Shown: positions 1 to 9,073 of the stretch, one piece after another
How the letters are laid out: the number at the start of each line of letters is the position of its first letter
How positions within the stretch are numbered: the first letter of the stretch is position 1
Assembly: GCF_013337765.1 (NCBI RefSeq)
Contig: NZ_VBSB01000010.1
Span: forward strand, 248,001 to 312,000
From: Mycolicibacterium sphagni
Lineage (GTDB): Bacteria; Actinomycetota; Actinomycetes; Mycobacteriales; Mycobacteriaceae
Direction: 5' to 3'
Length of the DNA stretch: 64,000 bases
Program-made: the position numbers and the translations under genes
The notes under the pieces: model-generated
Told to the model about the DNA's origin: nothing
The model's database searches: none
The model's input: only the letters and a program-made list of their open reading frames with translations

Positions 1-351
1 CATGTCGGTGGCGGCCAAGGCTGCCGCCAGGTCATCGTGACGGAACGCCGAGGTGACGTGGTCGTGCACCACCCGGAAGGCCGATGCCGCGGTGCGGACG
101 TCGGACGGGTCGGCAGCCGAGGTCAGCCGCTCTTCGACGACGACGACACCGTCGCGGTAGTAGATCTCGCCCACCTCGATGGTTCCGGGCGACCGCTGCG
201 CCCACTCCCGCAGTGCGGCATGGCCCTGTGCGGCGCCGTCGGCGTCCCCGATCTCGATGTCCTCGCTGGACAGCGAGACCAGAGTGTCGAGGTCCGCGGT
301 GCTCAGCGCGTCGTGCCAGGCCAGAACGGTGGCGATCTCCGAAGTGCTCAT
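1..351 (-). CDS. SnoaL/NTF2-like protein, partial (C-terminus outside window)
   Basis: The first 117 codons are present and the frame runs off the left edge without a stop. The translation begins MSTSEIATVLAWHDALSTAD and continues with alternating short helices and strands. This is the layout of the small cone-shaped SnoaL/NTF2-like fold found in polyketide cyclases, isomerases and many uncharacterised actinobacterial proteins. The start is the ATG read from CAT at 349-351. It lies in the same direction as the mycothiol-dependent enzyme upstream, with an 18-nt gap, so the two may be cotranscribed. No catalytic residue can be assigned, so the substrate is unknown. Confidence 0.6.
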   Translation of the reverse strand, partial: MSTSEIATVLAWHDALSTADLDTLVSLSSEDIEIGDADGAAQGHAALREWAQRSPGTIEVGEIYYRDGVVVVEERLTSAADPSDVRTAASAFRVVHDHVTSAFRHDDLAAALAATDM

Positions 352-369
352 TGCGCTAAAGCTACCGGT

Positions 370-1134
370 CTAGAAGGGCGTGCGGGCCAGCCAGGTGTCC
401 CAGACACCCGGGTCGCCGAATACCTCGAGGCCTTCCTGGGCGGCGGTACGGCGGCGCACGACGGCCAACAGCAGGCTGCGTGCCGGTCCGCGCAGCGCGG
501 CGGTGGCCTTGCCGTGTTCGTTGTCGACGGCGATGCCGTCGGGGCGCCCGAGGATGGTCCACTCCCCGGCTTCGCCGAGGTCGGGCTCGGTGGCGTGCAG
601 GTGTATCGACTGCCCGTCCCCCAGTGGCCGGTCGCCGCCGGCGGGACCTTCCTCGTCGGCCTGGATGACCACCCGCTCCAGCCATTCGGTGACGGCGTCG
701 GCGGCCAGGACCGGGTCCACCTCGAACTCGACGCCCAGGGCGATCGCCGCATCGGCGCGGTGCACCAGGACCTCGTGCAGGCGCCGCCGGATCCACCACT
801 TGGCAGGCCGCGGACCGAGGAAGGTCCACACGTCAGTTTCGGCGCCGGTCTGCGCGACGGCGTCGACGAGTTTCTGCGGACCGTCGAGCAGCCAAGCGAT
901 CTCGTTGTCCCGGCCTTCCGGCGGCTTGCCGCCCGCGACGGTGCGCGGGTCGATGTAGTCCATCGACTCTTCGGCGACGATCTGGGCACACCACCGGTCA
1001 CCGCGCCCGACGTGGCGCATCAACTGCTGAAGCGTCCACTCCGGGCAGGTCGGCACCGGAATCGACAGGTCGGCGTTGCGCAGAAGCTCAGCGAATGCCG
1101 CGTTTTCGGCGATCAGTGCGGTTGTGAAGTCCAC
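370..1134 (-). CDS. Maleylpyruvate isomerase family mycothiol-dependent enzyme
   Basis: This 254-residue protein opens with the DinB/MDMPI-type helical bundle (residues 1-140). It has the family motif PEWTLQQLMRHVGRGDRW and a later HEVLVHRADAAI segment that supplies a metal-ligand histidine. The second half is the smaller MDMPI C-terminal domain. Known relatives use mycothiol as a thiol cofactor for isomerisation or conjugation of electrophiles, which fits an actinomycete. The start is a GTG. The gene ends 18 nt before the SnoaL-like gene and begins 10 nt after the end of udgA on the same strand, so all three may be one transcript. The actual substrate cannot be read from sequence. Confidence 0.8.
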   Translation of the reverse strand: MDFTTALIAENAAFAELLRNADLSIPVPTCPEWTLQQLMRHVGRGDRWCAQIVAEESMDYIDPRTVAGGKPPEGRDNEIAWLLDGPQKLVDAVAQTGAETDVWTFLGPRPAKWWIRRRLHEVLVHRADAAIALGVEFEVDPVLAADAVTEWLERVVIQADEEGPAGGDRPLGDGQSIHLHATEPDLGEAGEWTILGRPDGIAVDNEHGKATAALRGPARSLLLAVVRRRTAAQEGLEVFGDPGVWDTWLARTPF

Positions 1135-1144
1135 GAAGAAGAAC

Positions 1145-2473
1145 CTACGTCACCACCGGGCGACCCAGCGCGTAAACGTTCCATCCCGCAGCGGTCCAGC
1201 GTGCGGAGTCGAGGCAATTGCGCCCGTCCACAATGACTCTGGCCCGAACGTGCTGCGCGAGTTCGTCCGGGTCGAGGTCGACGAACTCCTGCCATTCGGT
1301 GAGCACTAGCACCGCATCGGCGCGGTCGCACGCATCGAGGGCCGACGTGGAGTAGTTCAGCGTCGGGAACAGCCGCTGCGAGTTCTCCATCGCCTTCGGG
1401 TCATAGACATTCACGGTGGCCCCGTTGAGCTGCAGCAGCCCGGCGACGTTGAGCGCCGGGGAATCCCGCACGTCGTCGGACTCGGGTTTGAACGCCGCAC
1501 CGAGCACCGCGACGTTGGCCCCGAGCAGCGAGCCGCCGCACGCGGTGGTGGCCAATTCGACCATCCGGGTGCGCCTGCGCATGTTGATGCTGTCCACCTC
1601 ACGCAGGAAGGTCAGCGCGTGGTTGGCGCCCAGCTCACCGGCACGGGCCATGAAGGCGCGAATGTCCTTGGGTAGGCAGCCACCGCCGAAACCCAGTCCC
1701 GCGTTGAGGAATCGGCGCCCGATGCGCGGGTCGTGTCCCAATGCGTCGGCCAGGACACGCACGTCGGCCCCGGCGGCCTCACACACCTCGGAAATGGCGT
1801 TGATGAACGAGATCTTGGTGGCCAGAAAGGCATTGGCCGACACCTTGACCAGCTCGGCGGTCTGTAGATCGGTCAGCAGGAACGGAATGTCCTCGGCGAG
1901 CAGCGGGGCGTACATTTCCCGCAGCACCGCCTCGGCACGCGCCGAATCGGGCTGTACCCCAACGACGATGCGGTCCGGGTGCAAAGTGTCCTGCACGGCG
2001 AAACCTTCGCGCAGGAATTCCGGATTCCAGGCGATTTCGACCTCCACACCATCGCGGGCCAGCGATTGGGCGCGCCGACTCAGTTCGGCGGCGGTGCCCA
2101 CGGGAACCGTTGACTTGCCGACGATCACGGCGGATCGGGTCAGCCGGGGCACCAGCTCGTCGATCACGGCGTAGACGTGGCGCATATCCGCGCCGTATTC
2201 ACCCTTCTTCTGCGGAGTTCCGACGCCGAGAAAGTGCACATCGGCGAAGTCGGCCGCCGCGTCGTAGTCGGTAGTGAACTGCAGGCGACCGGCAGAGAGA
2301 TTGTCCTGCAACATCTTTGCCAGTCCGGGTTCGTAGAACGGGATGTCGCCGGACGACAGCTTGGCGATCTTGCCGGGATCGATGTCGATCCCGACGACGT
2401 CATGACCCAGTTCGGCCATACCCGCGGCGTGAGTTGCTCCCAGATAACCGGTGCCAAAGACTGTGCATCGCAT
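1145..2473 (-). CDS. udgA: UDP-glucose 6-dehydrogenase
   Basis: This cytosolic enzyme oxidises UDP-glucose to UDP-glucuronate with two NAD+, supplying uronic acid for cell-surface glycans. The N-terminus carries the Rossmann motif FGTGYLG. A TVPVGTAAELSRR segment follows, and the catalytic cysteine lies in GLGFGGGCLPKDIRAF at about residue 266. The C-terminal UDP-binding domain has AAFKPESDDVRDSP. The chosen ATG (CAT at 2471-2473) gives 442 residues starting MRCTVFGTGYLG and is preceded by AGAGGG. An in-frame start 11 codons upstream would only add a non-family extension. In M. tuberculosis udgA (Rv0322) lies next to dcd; here a proline-rich gene separates them. Confidence 0.93.
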   Translation of the reverse strand: MRCTVFGTGYLGATHAAGMAELGHDVVGIDIDPGKIAKLSSGDIPFYEPGLAKMLQDNLSAGRLQFTTDYDAAADFADVHFLGVGTPQKKGEYGADMRHVYAVIDELVPRLTRSAVIVGKSTVPVGTAAELSRRAQSLARDGVEVEIAWNPEFLREGFAVQDTLHPDRIVVGVQPDSARAEAVLREMYAPLLAEDIPFLLTDLQTAELVKVSANAFLATKISFINAISEVCEAAGADVRVLADALGHDPRIGRRFLNAGLGFGGGCLPKDIRAFMARAGELGANHALTFLREVDSINMRRRTRMVELATTACGGSLLGANVAVLGAAFKPESDDVRDSPALNVAGLLQLNGATVNVYDPKAMENSQRLFPTLNYSTSALDACDRADAVLVLTEWQEFVDLDPDELAQHVRARVIVDGRNCLDSARWTAAGWNVYALGRPVVT

Positions 2474-2559
2474 ACTGCCCTCTATAGGCAGCCCCGATGA
2501 TGTCACCGCATCGCGACACTTAGCGTGAGGCTAACGGCCGGTGAACTCGTAACTCGCTG

Positions 2560-4320
2560 TTAGTGACCGAAGCTCGGGAACGGCCACAACGGGCTGCTGC
2601 CCGACCCTCGGCCAGAGCTACCTGAGCCGCCGGAATCGCTCGAACGGGAGCCCTCAGACCCTGAACTCGAGCTCGAACCGCCCGAGCCGTAGCCACCGCC
2701 ACCAGATCCGTACCCACCCGAACCGCCCGCTGCGCTGGGCGCGCTCGGCGCCTCGGTCACCACCGGCGCCGAGGGAGACGACGGATACGACGACTGCTGC
2801 GGGCTCTGCGTGGGGTACGACGGCTGTGAAGGCTGCGACGACGGCGGTTGCGACGGCTGCGTCGGCTCCGAGGGCTGTGATGGGTAGTTCGGCGACGACG
2901 GATTCGACGGATAGCTCGGCGACGACGGGTACGACGGATAGTGCGGTGCCCGCGGCGGCCGCAGGAATGGCGGTAACAGCGGCGGCAGGACGATCACCGG
3001 CGGGGCGATGATTGGCGGCGGGATCACCGGCGCGATCGGAGCCGGGGCCGGAGCCTCGGGAACCGGAGCGGGCGCGGGTGCCTCGGGGGCCGGCGCGGGT
3101 GCTGCGGGAGCAGGCGCGGGGGCCTGCGGCGCCGGGGTCACGTAGACCGTCCGCGGCGCCTGCTGGACGACGGGCACCGGCTCTTGGATGGTGTCGGGCA
3201 CCGACGGGGGCGACGGCGCCGGCACGGCCGCTTCGGGCACGACAGCCGCGGGCGTCTGGCTGCTCGGCACGATCACGCTCTCAGCCGGATTGGGGCGCTG
3301 ATTGACGGTGGGCCGGATGCTGACCGCGAGCGAGATCACCAGTGCCACGACGCCGATCACAAAGATCGACGCCAGCGAGCTGCCGACCAGCAGGAACGGC
3401 TTGCGCTCCGGCTCGTCGACGGTGAAATCGGGATCGGCGGGGATCGCGTCGTAACCGAGGTCGCCGTCCAGCTCGTCGAGCACTTCGCTGTAGCCGAGCG
3501 GGGCCATGTAGCCGGCGGCGGCCATCTGCGTGCCGGCTTCCGCCAACCCAGCTGCCGACATCTCCGTGTCGGCGCCGGCGGGGTAGGCCTTACCCGCGGT
3601 GGTGCCGTCAGGGTCCCGGGCGTACCCCAGGCCGACGGTCGAGGCTTCATAACGCGGCGCGGAGGCCGAGGCCAGCGCGGCGCCGCGCGCCAGGGCCAGT
3701 TCGGCTTCGTCAGGGGCGTGCACGGGCAGCGTGGTGCCCAGCGAAAGCTGCGACTTCACCGCGGAGACGTCGACGCCCGAGCCGAGGACGAACAGGCCCT
3801 GCGGCGGCTGGTCGAGGCCTTCCAGGCCGGTGATCATGCTCTGCAGTTCGGCGACTGCGTCCTGGGCGTGCAGGCTCTCGGTCTGGACCTTGACGATCGC
3901 GCCGCTGGCGGTCTCGACGACCGCCACGGTCGCAGTGTCGCGGTCCAACAGCATCAGCGCCGTGCGGTCATAGCCGACAGCCTGACCGACCGCCTTCGCC
4001 AGCGCGCCGGCGGCGTGCAGTTCGGACACCAGGACAACGTCGTCGATCTTGCGCGCCTTGAGCGCGTCGCGCAGATCCGCTGCGGCGGTCCGGTCGGTCC
4101 AGGTGACGCCGGTCGACACCAGGCGATGGCCGCCTTCGGTGGCACTCTCCCGGGTACCGAGGATCGCCGCGACCACTTGCTCGGCCGCGGTTGCCGAACC
4201 TTCGCCGGTCTCGATGTCGAAGGTGTCGTTGTCGACGGTCACGCCGTCGGCTTTCGCGCCTTCGACCAGCACCATGCGGACCGTCGTTGGTGTCATGGAC
4301 ACACCAAGTGCGATGTCCAC
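2560..4320 (-). CDS. Proline-rich membrane protein with Hsp70-like N-terminal domain (DUF7159/Rv0312-like)
   Basis: The protein starts VDIALGVSMTPTTVRMVLVE, an actin/Hsp70-like first strand and turn. The ATPase-fold-like region runs to about residue 220. A hydrophobic membrane segment lies near residues 310-335 (FLLVGSSLASIFVIGVVALV). The C-terminal third is a long low-complexity tail rich in Pro, Ala, Tyr and Ser, ending in Gly/Ser runs. The tail is probably on the outer face and the Hsp70-like part in the cytoplasm. The GTG start is favoured by an excellent Shine-Dalgarno (TTGGAGGGGTA directly before it) over an ATG 17 codons upstream. It resembles mycobacterial proteins such as Rv0312. Function is unknown; the DUF assignment is from recall. 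Confidence 0.75.
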   Translation of the reverse strand: MDIALGVSMTPTTVRMVLVEGAKADGVTVDNDTFDIETGEGSATAAEQVVAAILGTRESATEGGHRLVSTGVTWTDRTAAADLRDALKARKIDDVVLVSELHAAGALAKAVGQAVGYDRTALMLLDRDTATVAVVETASGAIVKVQTESLHAQDAVAELQSMITGLEGLDQPPQGLFVLGSGVDVSAVKSQLSLGTTLPVHAPDEAELALARGAALASASAPRYEASTVGLGYARDPDGTTAGKAYPAGADTEMSAAGLAEAGTQMAAAGYMAPLGYSEVLDELDGDLGYDAIPADPDFTVDEPERKPFLLVGSSLASIFVIGVVALVISLAVSIRPTVNQRPNPAESVIVPSSQTPAAVVPEAAVPAPSPPSVPDTIQEPVPVVQQAPRTVYVTPAPQAPAPAPAAPAPAPEAPAPAPVPEAPAPAPIAPVIPPPIIAPPVIVLPPLLPPFLRPPRAPHYPSYPSSPSYPSNPSSPNYPSQPSEPTQPSQPPSSQPSQPSYPTQSPQQSSYPSSPSAPVVTEAPSAPSAAGGSGGYGSGGGGYGSGGSSSSSGSEGSRSSDSGGSGSSGRGSGSSPLWPFPSFGH

Positions 4321-4475
4321 TACCCCTCCAAGGTTGTTTGCTGGGTCCCCCGACCCGCTGCTGCGCTCCACCCTGCTAGAGTCGCCCGACTAGAAAGTTC
4401 ATCGCCGCTGGTAGCGGCTCCGTTACAGCCGGACGGGTTAGCTGATGGCTGACAGCTGACCCTGGAGTTCCGAGG

Positions 4476-5057
4476 TTACTCGCCGGGGCTGGACTGGATG
4501 AAGTTCTGATACGACCGCGACGGCGTCGGCCCGCGTTGGCCCTGGTATTTCGAGCCGACGCTCGCGCTGCCGTACGGGTTTTCGGCGGGGCTGGTCAGCC
4601 GCAGCAGGCACAGCTGGCCGATCTTCATGCCCGGCCACAGCGTGATCGGCAGGTTGGCGACGTTCGACAGTTCCAGGGTGATGTGGCCAGAGAAGCCCGG
4701 GTCAATGAAGCCCGCGGTGGAATGCGTCAGCAGGCCCAGCCGGCCCAGTGACGACTTGCCTTCCAGGCGGCCGGCCAGATCGTCGGGCAGGGTGCAGCAC
4801 TCCAGCGTCGAGCCGAGGACGAACTCGCCGGGATGCAGCACGAACGGTTCGCCGTCCTGCGGCTGGACCAGGCTGGTCAGCTCGTCCTGCTGCTTGGCGG
4901 GGTCGATGTGCGTGTAGCGGGTGTTGTTGAAGACCCGGAACAGGCTGTCCAGCCGGACGTCGACGCTCGACGGCTGCACCAGGCTGTCGTCGAAGGGGTC
5001 GATGCCCAGGCGTCCATCGGCGATGGCGGCGCGGATGTCACGATCGGAGAGCAGCAC
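4476..5057 (-). CDS. dcd: dCTP deaminase (probably bifunctional dCTP deaminase/dUTPase)
   Basis: This 193-residue trimeric enzyme converts dCTP to dUTP. The M. tuberculosis enzyme also hydrolyses dUTP to dUMP, feeding thymidylate synthesis. Family motifs include HPGEFVLGSTLE, LEGKSSLGRLGLLTHSTAG and FIDPGFSGHITLELSN, which hold the nucleotide-binding Ser/Arg and the catalytic Glu. Length is close to the usual 189-194. The start is GTG (CAC at 5055-5057). The stop codon of the secreted glucanase gene lies only 20 nt upstream on the same strand. Confidence 0.95.
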   Translation of the reverse strand: MLLSDRDIRAAIADGRLGIDPFDDSLVQPSSVDVRLDSLFRVFNNTRYTHIDPAKQQDELTSLVQPQDGEPFVLHPGEFVLGSTLECCTLPDDLAGRLEGKSSLGRLGLLTHSTAGFIDPGFSGHITLELSNVANLPITLWPGMKIGQLCLLRLTSPAENPYGSASVGSKYQGQRGPTPSRSYQNFIQSSPGE

Positions 5058-5077
5058 GCGACGAGCGTACTGGCGGA

Positions 5078-6862
5078 TCAGTTGATCGTGATGGTGACCG
5101 CGTCGGGCGGCTGCGAATTGGTGAGGATCAGCACCGAACTCTGGCTGTTCACGTCGTCGTAGGGGAAGCCGTAGTTCTTCCCGTCCAGGCCAAGCTCGTG
5201 GAAGACCTGTGCGTATGAATTGTATTTGGTGTCAGCGGGGTAATAGGCCGCGACATCGCCCCACTGGTCGGGCGAAGCGGCGACCCCACGGTTGAAGGCG
5301 GCGTCGAGTTGGGCCAGGAACGCGCCCTGTTCGTGGCTGCCGACAAACGGGCCGTCTCCGGCGAAGACCTGCGCCGTGGTCGGCTTGTCCATCACGTAGC
5401 TGCCCGAGACGCCGGCGGGGTTGAGCGCGGTGACGGTGTAGGCGAACTGGTTGTTGGCGTTGACCTGGCCGGTGACCGTGTAGGTGCCCGGGGAGGTGAA
5501 CGTGAACGGTTCCGTCTTGTACTTGGTCCAGAAGTCGTCCACCGGTTGGTCGAGGTAGTGCGCCAGTCCCCCGGGCTGCTCTGAGCGGGGCGACGCGATC
5601 CGCAACGTATTGCCTTGTCCGTCCTTGATGACGAGCTGCTGGAATTCCGTCGGCACCGAATTCTGGTAGGTGGTGAACACCTGATTTCGTGTGACGGCGG
5701 TGCCGCGGGTGGCCGAGAAGTTGCCCTGCGTAAGGGTGAAACTCAACGGCAGCCCGAACTGGTCCACCTGAGTGGTGTTGCCGCCGAACGGAACTCCTCC
5801 GTACTGGAAGGTGAATTCGAACCAGTCGTAGACGGTGCCGTAGTTGGGGTTGGTGACGCCGACGGGGTCGGGCACGGTCCAGCCGGTGTTGTCCGGGCTG
5901 ATGCCGATGTACAGCGGTTGACCCACCGACACGTAGATTCGGGCGCCCTGCAGGTCAGGCGGCATCCGCAGATTGCCAGCCTGGTTCAGGGTGTACGACA
6001 TGTTGGCGTAGTTCACGCCGTCCTTGACGAGGTGGCCGGGCGCGTTGGCGTCGTCGTGGTTGATCGCGTGCGTCGTTCCGTTCTGGTCCACCCAGGCCCA
6101 ATGGTCCTTGGAGGTCTGACCGATAGCGGTGACGTAGAGCTGACCGCTGTCATAGGCCGAGTTGTTGACGAAGTCGACCGGGTACGTGCCCGCGTTGTAG
6201 GGCTCGACGGCGACGGTGACAGTGCCGGTCGCCGTGTGTCCGCTGGAGCCGAGCAGGCCGAAGGTCAGCAGGTTGACCAGGCCGGACAGGCCATGGATGT
6301 GCGGGCCGCTCCAGAAGTCCGAGGTGGTGACTTGGAAGGTGTCGGTGTAAGCAACGTCGCCGGTCCAGTTGCTCGGCGGGGTGTAAGTCGCCTGGGCGCC
6401 GGAGATCTTCAGGGTGCCGCCGCCGGTGCCCGCGCCGTGGACGGTGTAGGTGAGTCGACGGCCGTCGGTGTCGACGCCACCGAGCGGGAAGGGAGCACTG
6501 GTTTCGCCGGGTTCGAGTGCTTCGGGTTGGGTCTGCGGCGGGAGCGTCGGAGTCACGGCTTCGAAGGTGCGCTGAAACCAATTACGTTGCGCTGCTTGGG
6601 CTGAGCGCAGCACAGTCCCGGCGGGTACCAGCTTCGGTCGCATCGCTGGGTTGACGCGGCGATTCGGCGTCGAGGAGGTGGCGGGCTTCGCAACGCGGGC
6701 ACTGGAAGCCGTTGAGTGCACCCGCGAGGTCGATGGCTTTCCAGCCGTATCGGAGCCAGAAGTTTCGGCATGACCAGTTGCCGGGTTGGCCAGCAACGCG
6801 GCACCGATTCCCACGGCCACCGCGGATGCCCCGACCCAGCCGGCGTGCGCGACGTACTTCAT
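5078..6862 (-). CDS. Secreted GH64 beta-1,3-glucanase
   Basis: The 594-residue product begins with a mycobacterial Sec-type leader (MKYVAHAGWVGASAVAVG, cleavage likely after GHA near residue 32). A Ser/Thr/Lys linker follows to about residue 110, then a short Ig/cadherin-like module (VDTDGRRLTYTVHG to TDTFQVTTSD, about 115-200). The rest is a GH64/thaumatin-like catalytic domain with VDFVNNSAYDSGQLYVTAIG, YDWFEFTFQYGG and TTQVDQFGLPLSF. GH64 enzymes cut laminarin-type beta-1,3-glucans, releasing oligosaccharides. The leader resembles that of the secreted protein at 18691. It is outward-acting and may attack fungal or algal glucans. The promoter should lie between 6863 and the tRNA. Confidence 0.85.
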   Translation of the reverse strand: MKYVAHAGWVGASAVAVGIGAALLANPATGHAETSGSDTAGKPSTSRVHSTASSARVAKPATSSTPNRRVNPAMRPKLVPAGTVLRSAQAAQRNWFQRTFEAVTPTLPPQTQPEALEPGETSAPFPLGGVDTDGRRLTYTVHGAGTGGGTLKISGAQATYTPPSNWTGDVAYTDTFQVTTSDFWSGPHIHGLSGLVNLLTFGLLGSSGHTATGTVTVAVEPYNAGTYPVDFVNNSAYDSGQLYVTAIGQTSKDHWAWVDQNGTTHAINHDDANAPGHLVKDGVNYANMSYTLNQAGNLRMPPDLQGARIYVSVGQPLYIGISPDNTGWTVPDPVGVTNPNYGTVYDWFEFTFQYGGVPFGGNTTQVDQFGLPLSFTLTQGNFSATRGTAVTRNQVFTTYQNSVPTEFQQLVIKDGQGNTLRIASPRSEQPGGLAHYLDQPVDDFWTKYKTEPFTFTSPGTYTVTGQVNANNQFAYTVTALNPAGVSGSYVMDKPTTAQVFAGDGPFVGSHEQGAFLAQLDAAFNRGVAASPDQWGDVAAYYPADTKYNSYAQVFHELGLDGKNYGFPYDDVNSQSSVLILTNSQPPDAVTITIN

Positions 6863-6970
6863 CAGGTTCCGTTCGACGTAGCTGAATTGACGAGCATGTT
6901 ATGCCCGTGACCAGCTGCGCCGAGGCTTTTCACACCTTCGGCGTGCTCGGTGCTAACGTCTGTGTCCATC

Positions 6971-7044
6971 GCCGATGTAGTTCAATGGCAGAACATCAGC
7001 TTCCCAAGCTGAATACGCGGGTTCGATTCCCGTCATCGGCTCCA
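6971..7044 (+). tRNA. tRNA-Gly (anticodon CCC)
   Basis: A complete cloverleaf can be drawn. The acceptor arms are GCCGATG/CATCGGC. The D arm contains the AGTTCAATGGCAGAAC consensus. The anticodon stem TCAGC/GCTGA encloses the loop TTCCCAA with anticodon CCC. The T arm holds GGTTCGATTCC. An encoded CCA follows a T discriminator. It reads codon GGG. No direct repeat of its 3' end was noticed nearby, so there is no sign that it serves as an integration site here. Confidence 0.96.
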
Positions 7045-7072
7045 TTTTGAGCAGCGTCCCCGCTCACCCAAC

Positions 7073-8347
7073 TCAGTGGGTGAAGAACTCGATGATCTGC
7101 ACCTGAAGCTCGCCAACCACGCCACCGAGCACCGCGCCGACCGCGATCATCAGCGGCTCGTCGTCCTTGAACACCGGCCGCAGGATCGACTCGTACTCCT
7201 CCTCGGTCAATTGGCTCATCTTCTCGATGACGACGTGCTCGAGATCCAACGCGTTGACCGCGTACTCCTGCGCCTCCAGCAGCGTGTCCGGCAGCCGCTC
7301 CAATACCAGGGTGACGACGCGGTCCTTCAGTGCCCGGTAGCGCTTGGTGCCGACCGCCAGTGTGACCATCGGTCGTGCGACTCCGGTCTGGGCGTCGATA
7401 GCCGCGTCGATTTCCTTGGCCGCCAACGCGAATAGCTTGTCCGAGCCGGGGCCTTTGATGATCGCGTCGAACATGAGCTCGGGTGAGAACAGATCCTCGG
7501 CCAGGATCTTCGCGTAGTCGCGGGTGATCTTGTCACGCTCGGCGTGCAGCAGCCCCTGAAAGGGGATGAATCCCAGGAACTTTCGCGGCCGCATCGGCCG
7601 GAACAGCATGTTCAACGCGATGTAGTCGCTGATGAAGCCGACCGCAAAGCCGAACGCGGGCATGATCCACGGGTTCTTGAACAGCGCCCATGCCACCATC
7701 TGGACCAGGCCGATCACCAGGCCGAAGTAGATACCGCTGCGCCGCACGAACGCCATCGCATCGGTGGTGACGCTGCGCATCAGCTTGACGAGCTTCTCCT
7801 TGTTGCGCACCAGCGCCGTCACCGCCATGAAGTGCAGATCGAGATACCGCGGAAGGTCTGCCTTCATCTCGGTCAGCATGTTCTCGACGATCTGGGGCGC
7901 CTGCTTGTGCATGCGCTCCTGAATCCCGCGTCTGGCGGATTCCGGCAGCGCATCCCACAGGCCCGGGCGAATCTCGTCCGCGAGATCCCGTGAGATGTCG
8001 TCGATCGCTGCGGTGAGCGGACCGCGCAGGGCATTGACCGCGTCGTTGGCGTCGATGCGGTCCAGCAGTTCTTCAGGTTTCAGCAGGTTGGCCGTCAGCA
8101 GATCGATGGTCTTCGAGCCGACCTTGCCCGCCCGCCGCGGCACGATGCCCTGCCATCCGAATGGACCCCAGCCCCTGAATTCGACCGGGCGATAGAGCAT
8201 TTCGAGTGCCACGATCTTCGTGCTCCACCCGACGAAGGCCGCGACGAACGGCATCGACAGGTACACCAGCCAGTAGGCGCTGAAGTCCGCCTTGATCTCG
8301 GTCCAACTCGACAGGGCGAGCAGCGCGACGGGCGAAGCTGAGCTCAC
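7073..8347 (-). CDS. DUF445 family membrane-associated protein
   Basis: This 424-residue protein has the DUF445 pattern. An N-terminal hydrophobic segment (YWLVYLSMPFVAAFVGWSTK) is followed by KIVALEMLYRPVEF and the conserved GIVPRRAGKVG. Long amphipathic helices come next, then a second repeat-like block with ALNMLFRPMRPRKFLGFIP. A C-terminal membrane segment (MIAVGAVLGGVVGELQVQII) closes the protein. Function is not established for the family. The GTG start at 8345-8347 gives a 4-nt GTGA overlap with the stop of the upstream Abi-alpha-like gene, which supports translational coupling and this start over one ten codons upstream. Confidence 0.82.
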   Translation of the reverse strand: MSSASPVALLALSSWTEIKADFSAYWLVYLSMPFVAAFVGWSTKIVALEMLYRPVEFRGWGPFGWQGIVPRRAGKVGSKTIDLLTANLLKPEELLDRIDANDAVNALRGPLTAAIDDISRDLADEIRPGLWDALPESARRGIQERMHKQAPQIVENMLTEMKADLPRYLDLHFMAVTALVRNKEKLVKLMRSVTTDAMAFVRRSGIYFGLVIGLVQMVAWALFKNPWIMPAFGFAVGFISDYIALNMLFRPMRPRKFLGFIPFQGLLHAERDKITRDYAKILAEDLFSPELMFDAIIKGPGSDKLFALAAKEIDAAIDAQTGVARPMVTLAVGTKRYRALKDRVVTLVLERLPDTLLEAQEYAVNALDLEHVVIEKMSQLTEEEYESILRPVFKDDEPLMIAVGAVLGGVVGELQVQIIEFFTH

Positions 8348-9021
8348 CGACCGACGTCCCCGGTGGCGGCCGCCCAAAGCGACGCGCCCAGCGATGACAG
8401 CGACAGCGTCGACTTTTCGACCTTGGCGGCAAGCGGACCTCGCGACGCGCTCTTGATCGCCGCGAGCACCGCCGTCTCGGCCATCAGCACCTCATACTCG
8501 GTGGCCAGCGCGGGATCCTCGGGTCCTGCTTCGACGAGGCCGAGCGACAGCAGATGGCTGACGTATTGGGGAACCATCTGCGGCAGGGCCACATTCGCGG
8601 TCCGACCGATGAGCGAGGCATGCTCCAACGCCGCACGCCCCGGAACGCGTGGACTGAGCCAGGTATAGACGTTCACCATCGGCGACGACGACCCGTCGGA
8701 CAGCGCACCCAGGATGCGCGCCTCGTCGGCGACCAACTGATCGAGCAGGTGATGGTAGAGCTCGACCTGACTACCCCTGGTGTTCTGGTCGAGCGCCCGG
8801 TCCAACAGCCGGCTCATCTTCCCGGTGAGCGAGTCGGGGTCTGGCGCTGGCTCCTCCTCGGGTGCGGCATCCTCGAGCGCCTCGGCGGGGTCGAGCGAAT
8901 CGAGTCCATGCCGGATAGCACCGACGACTTGCTCCTCGGCCCAGCTGTACACGTCAAGACCCGTGCGCGCGGCGCCGACCGCGCGTCCGATCAGTCCACG
9001 GGGGTCATATGAGAAAGCCAC
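8344..9021 (-). CDS. Abi-alpha (DUF4393)-like protein
   Basis: The alpha-helical product of about 225 residues contains ELYHHLLDQLVADEARILGA and VPQYVSHLLSLGLVE. These resemble the Abi-alpha/DUF4393 family, named for similarity to abortive-infection proteins; the assignment is by pattern only. It is locked to the DUF445 gene by a 4-nt overlap and follows the exporter gene on the same strand. The start is uncertain: GTG at 9019-9021 gives VAFSYDPRGLIGRAVG, while an in-frame upstream start at 9144 would overlap the exporter gene. Neither has a clear Shine-Dalgarno. A phage-defence role is possible but unsupported beyond the family name. Confidence 0.6.
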   Translation of the reverse strand: MAFSYDPRGLIGRAVGAARTGLDVYSWAEEQVVGAIRHGLDSLDPAEALEDAAPEEEPAPDPDSLTGKMSRLLDRALDQNTRGSQVELYHHLLDQLVADEARILGALSDGSSSPMVNVYTWLSPRVPGRAALEHASLIGRTANVALPQMVPQYVSHLLSLGLVEAGPEDPALATEYEVLMAETAVLAAIKSASRGPLAAKVEKSTLSLSSLGASLWAAATGDVGR

Positions 9022-9073
9022 CCGCAAAAAATAGCCCGTCCCACGTCTCCGGAGATGCAGACCACGAAGAGCG

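Noticed and set aside
6971..7044. tRNA gene as an integration site for a mobile element
   Set aside because: No repeat of the tRNA 3' end, integrase or composition shift was found nearby.
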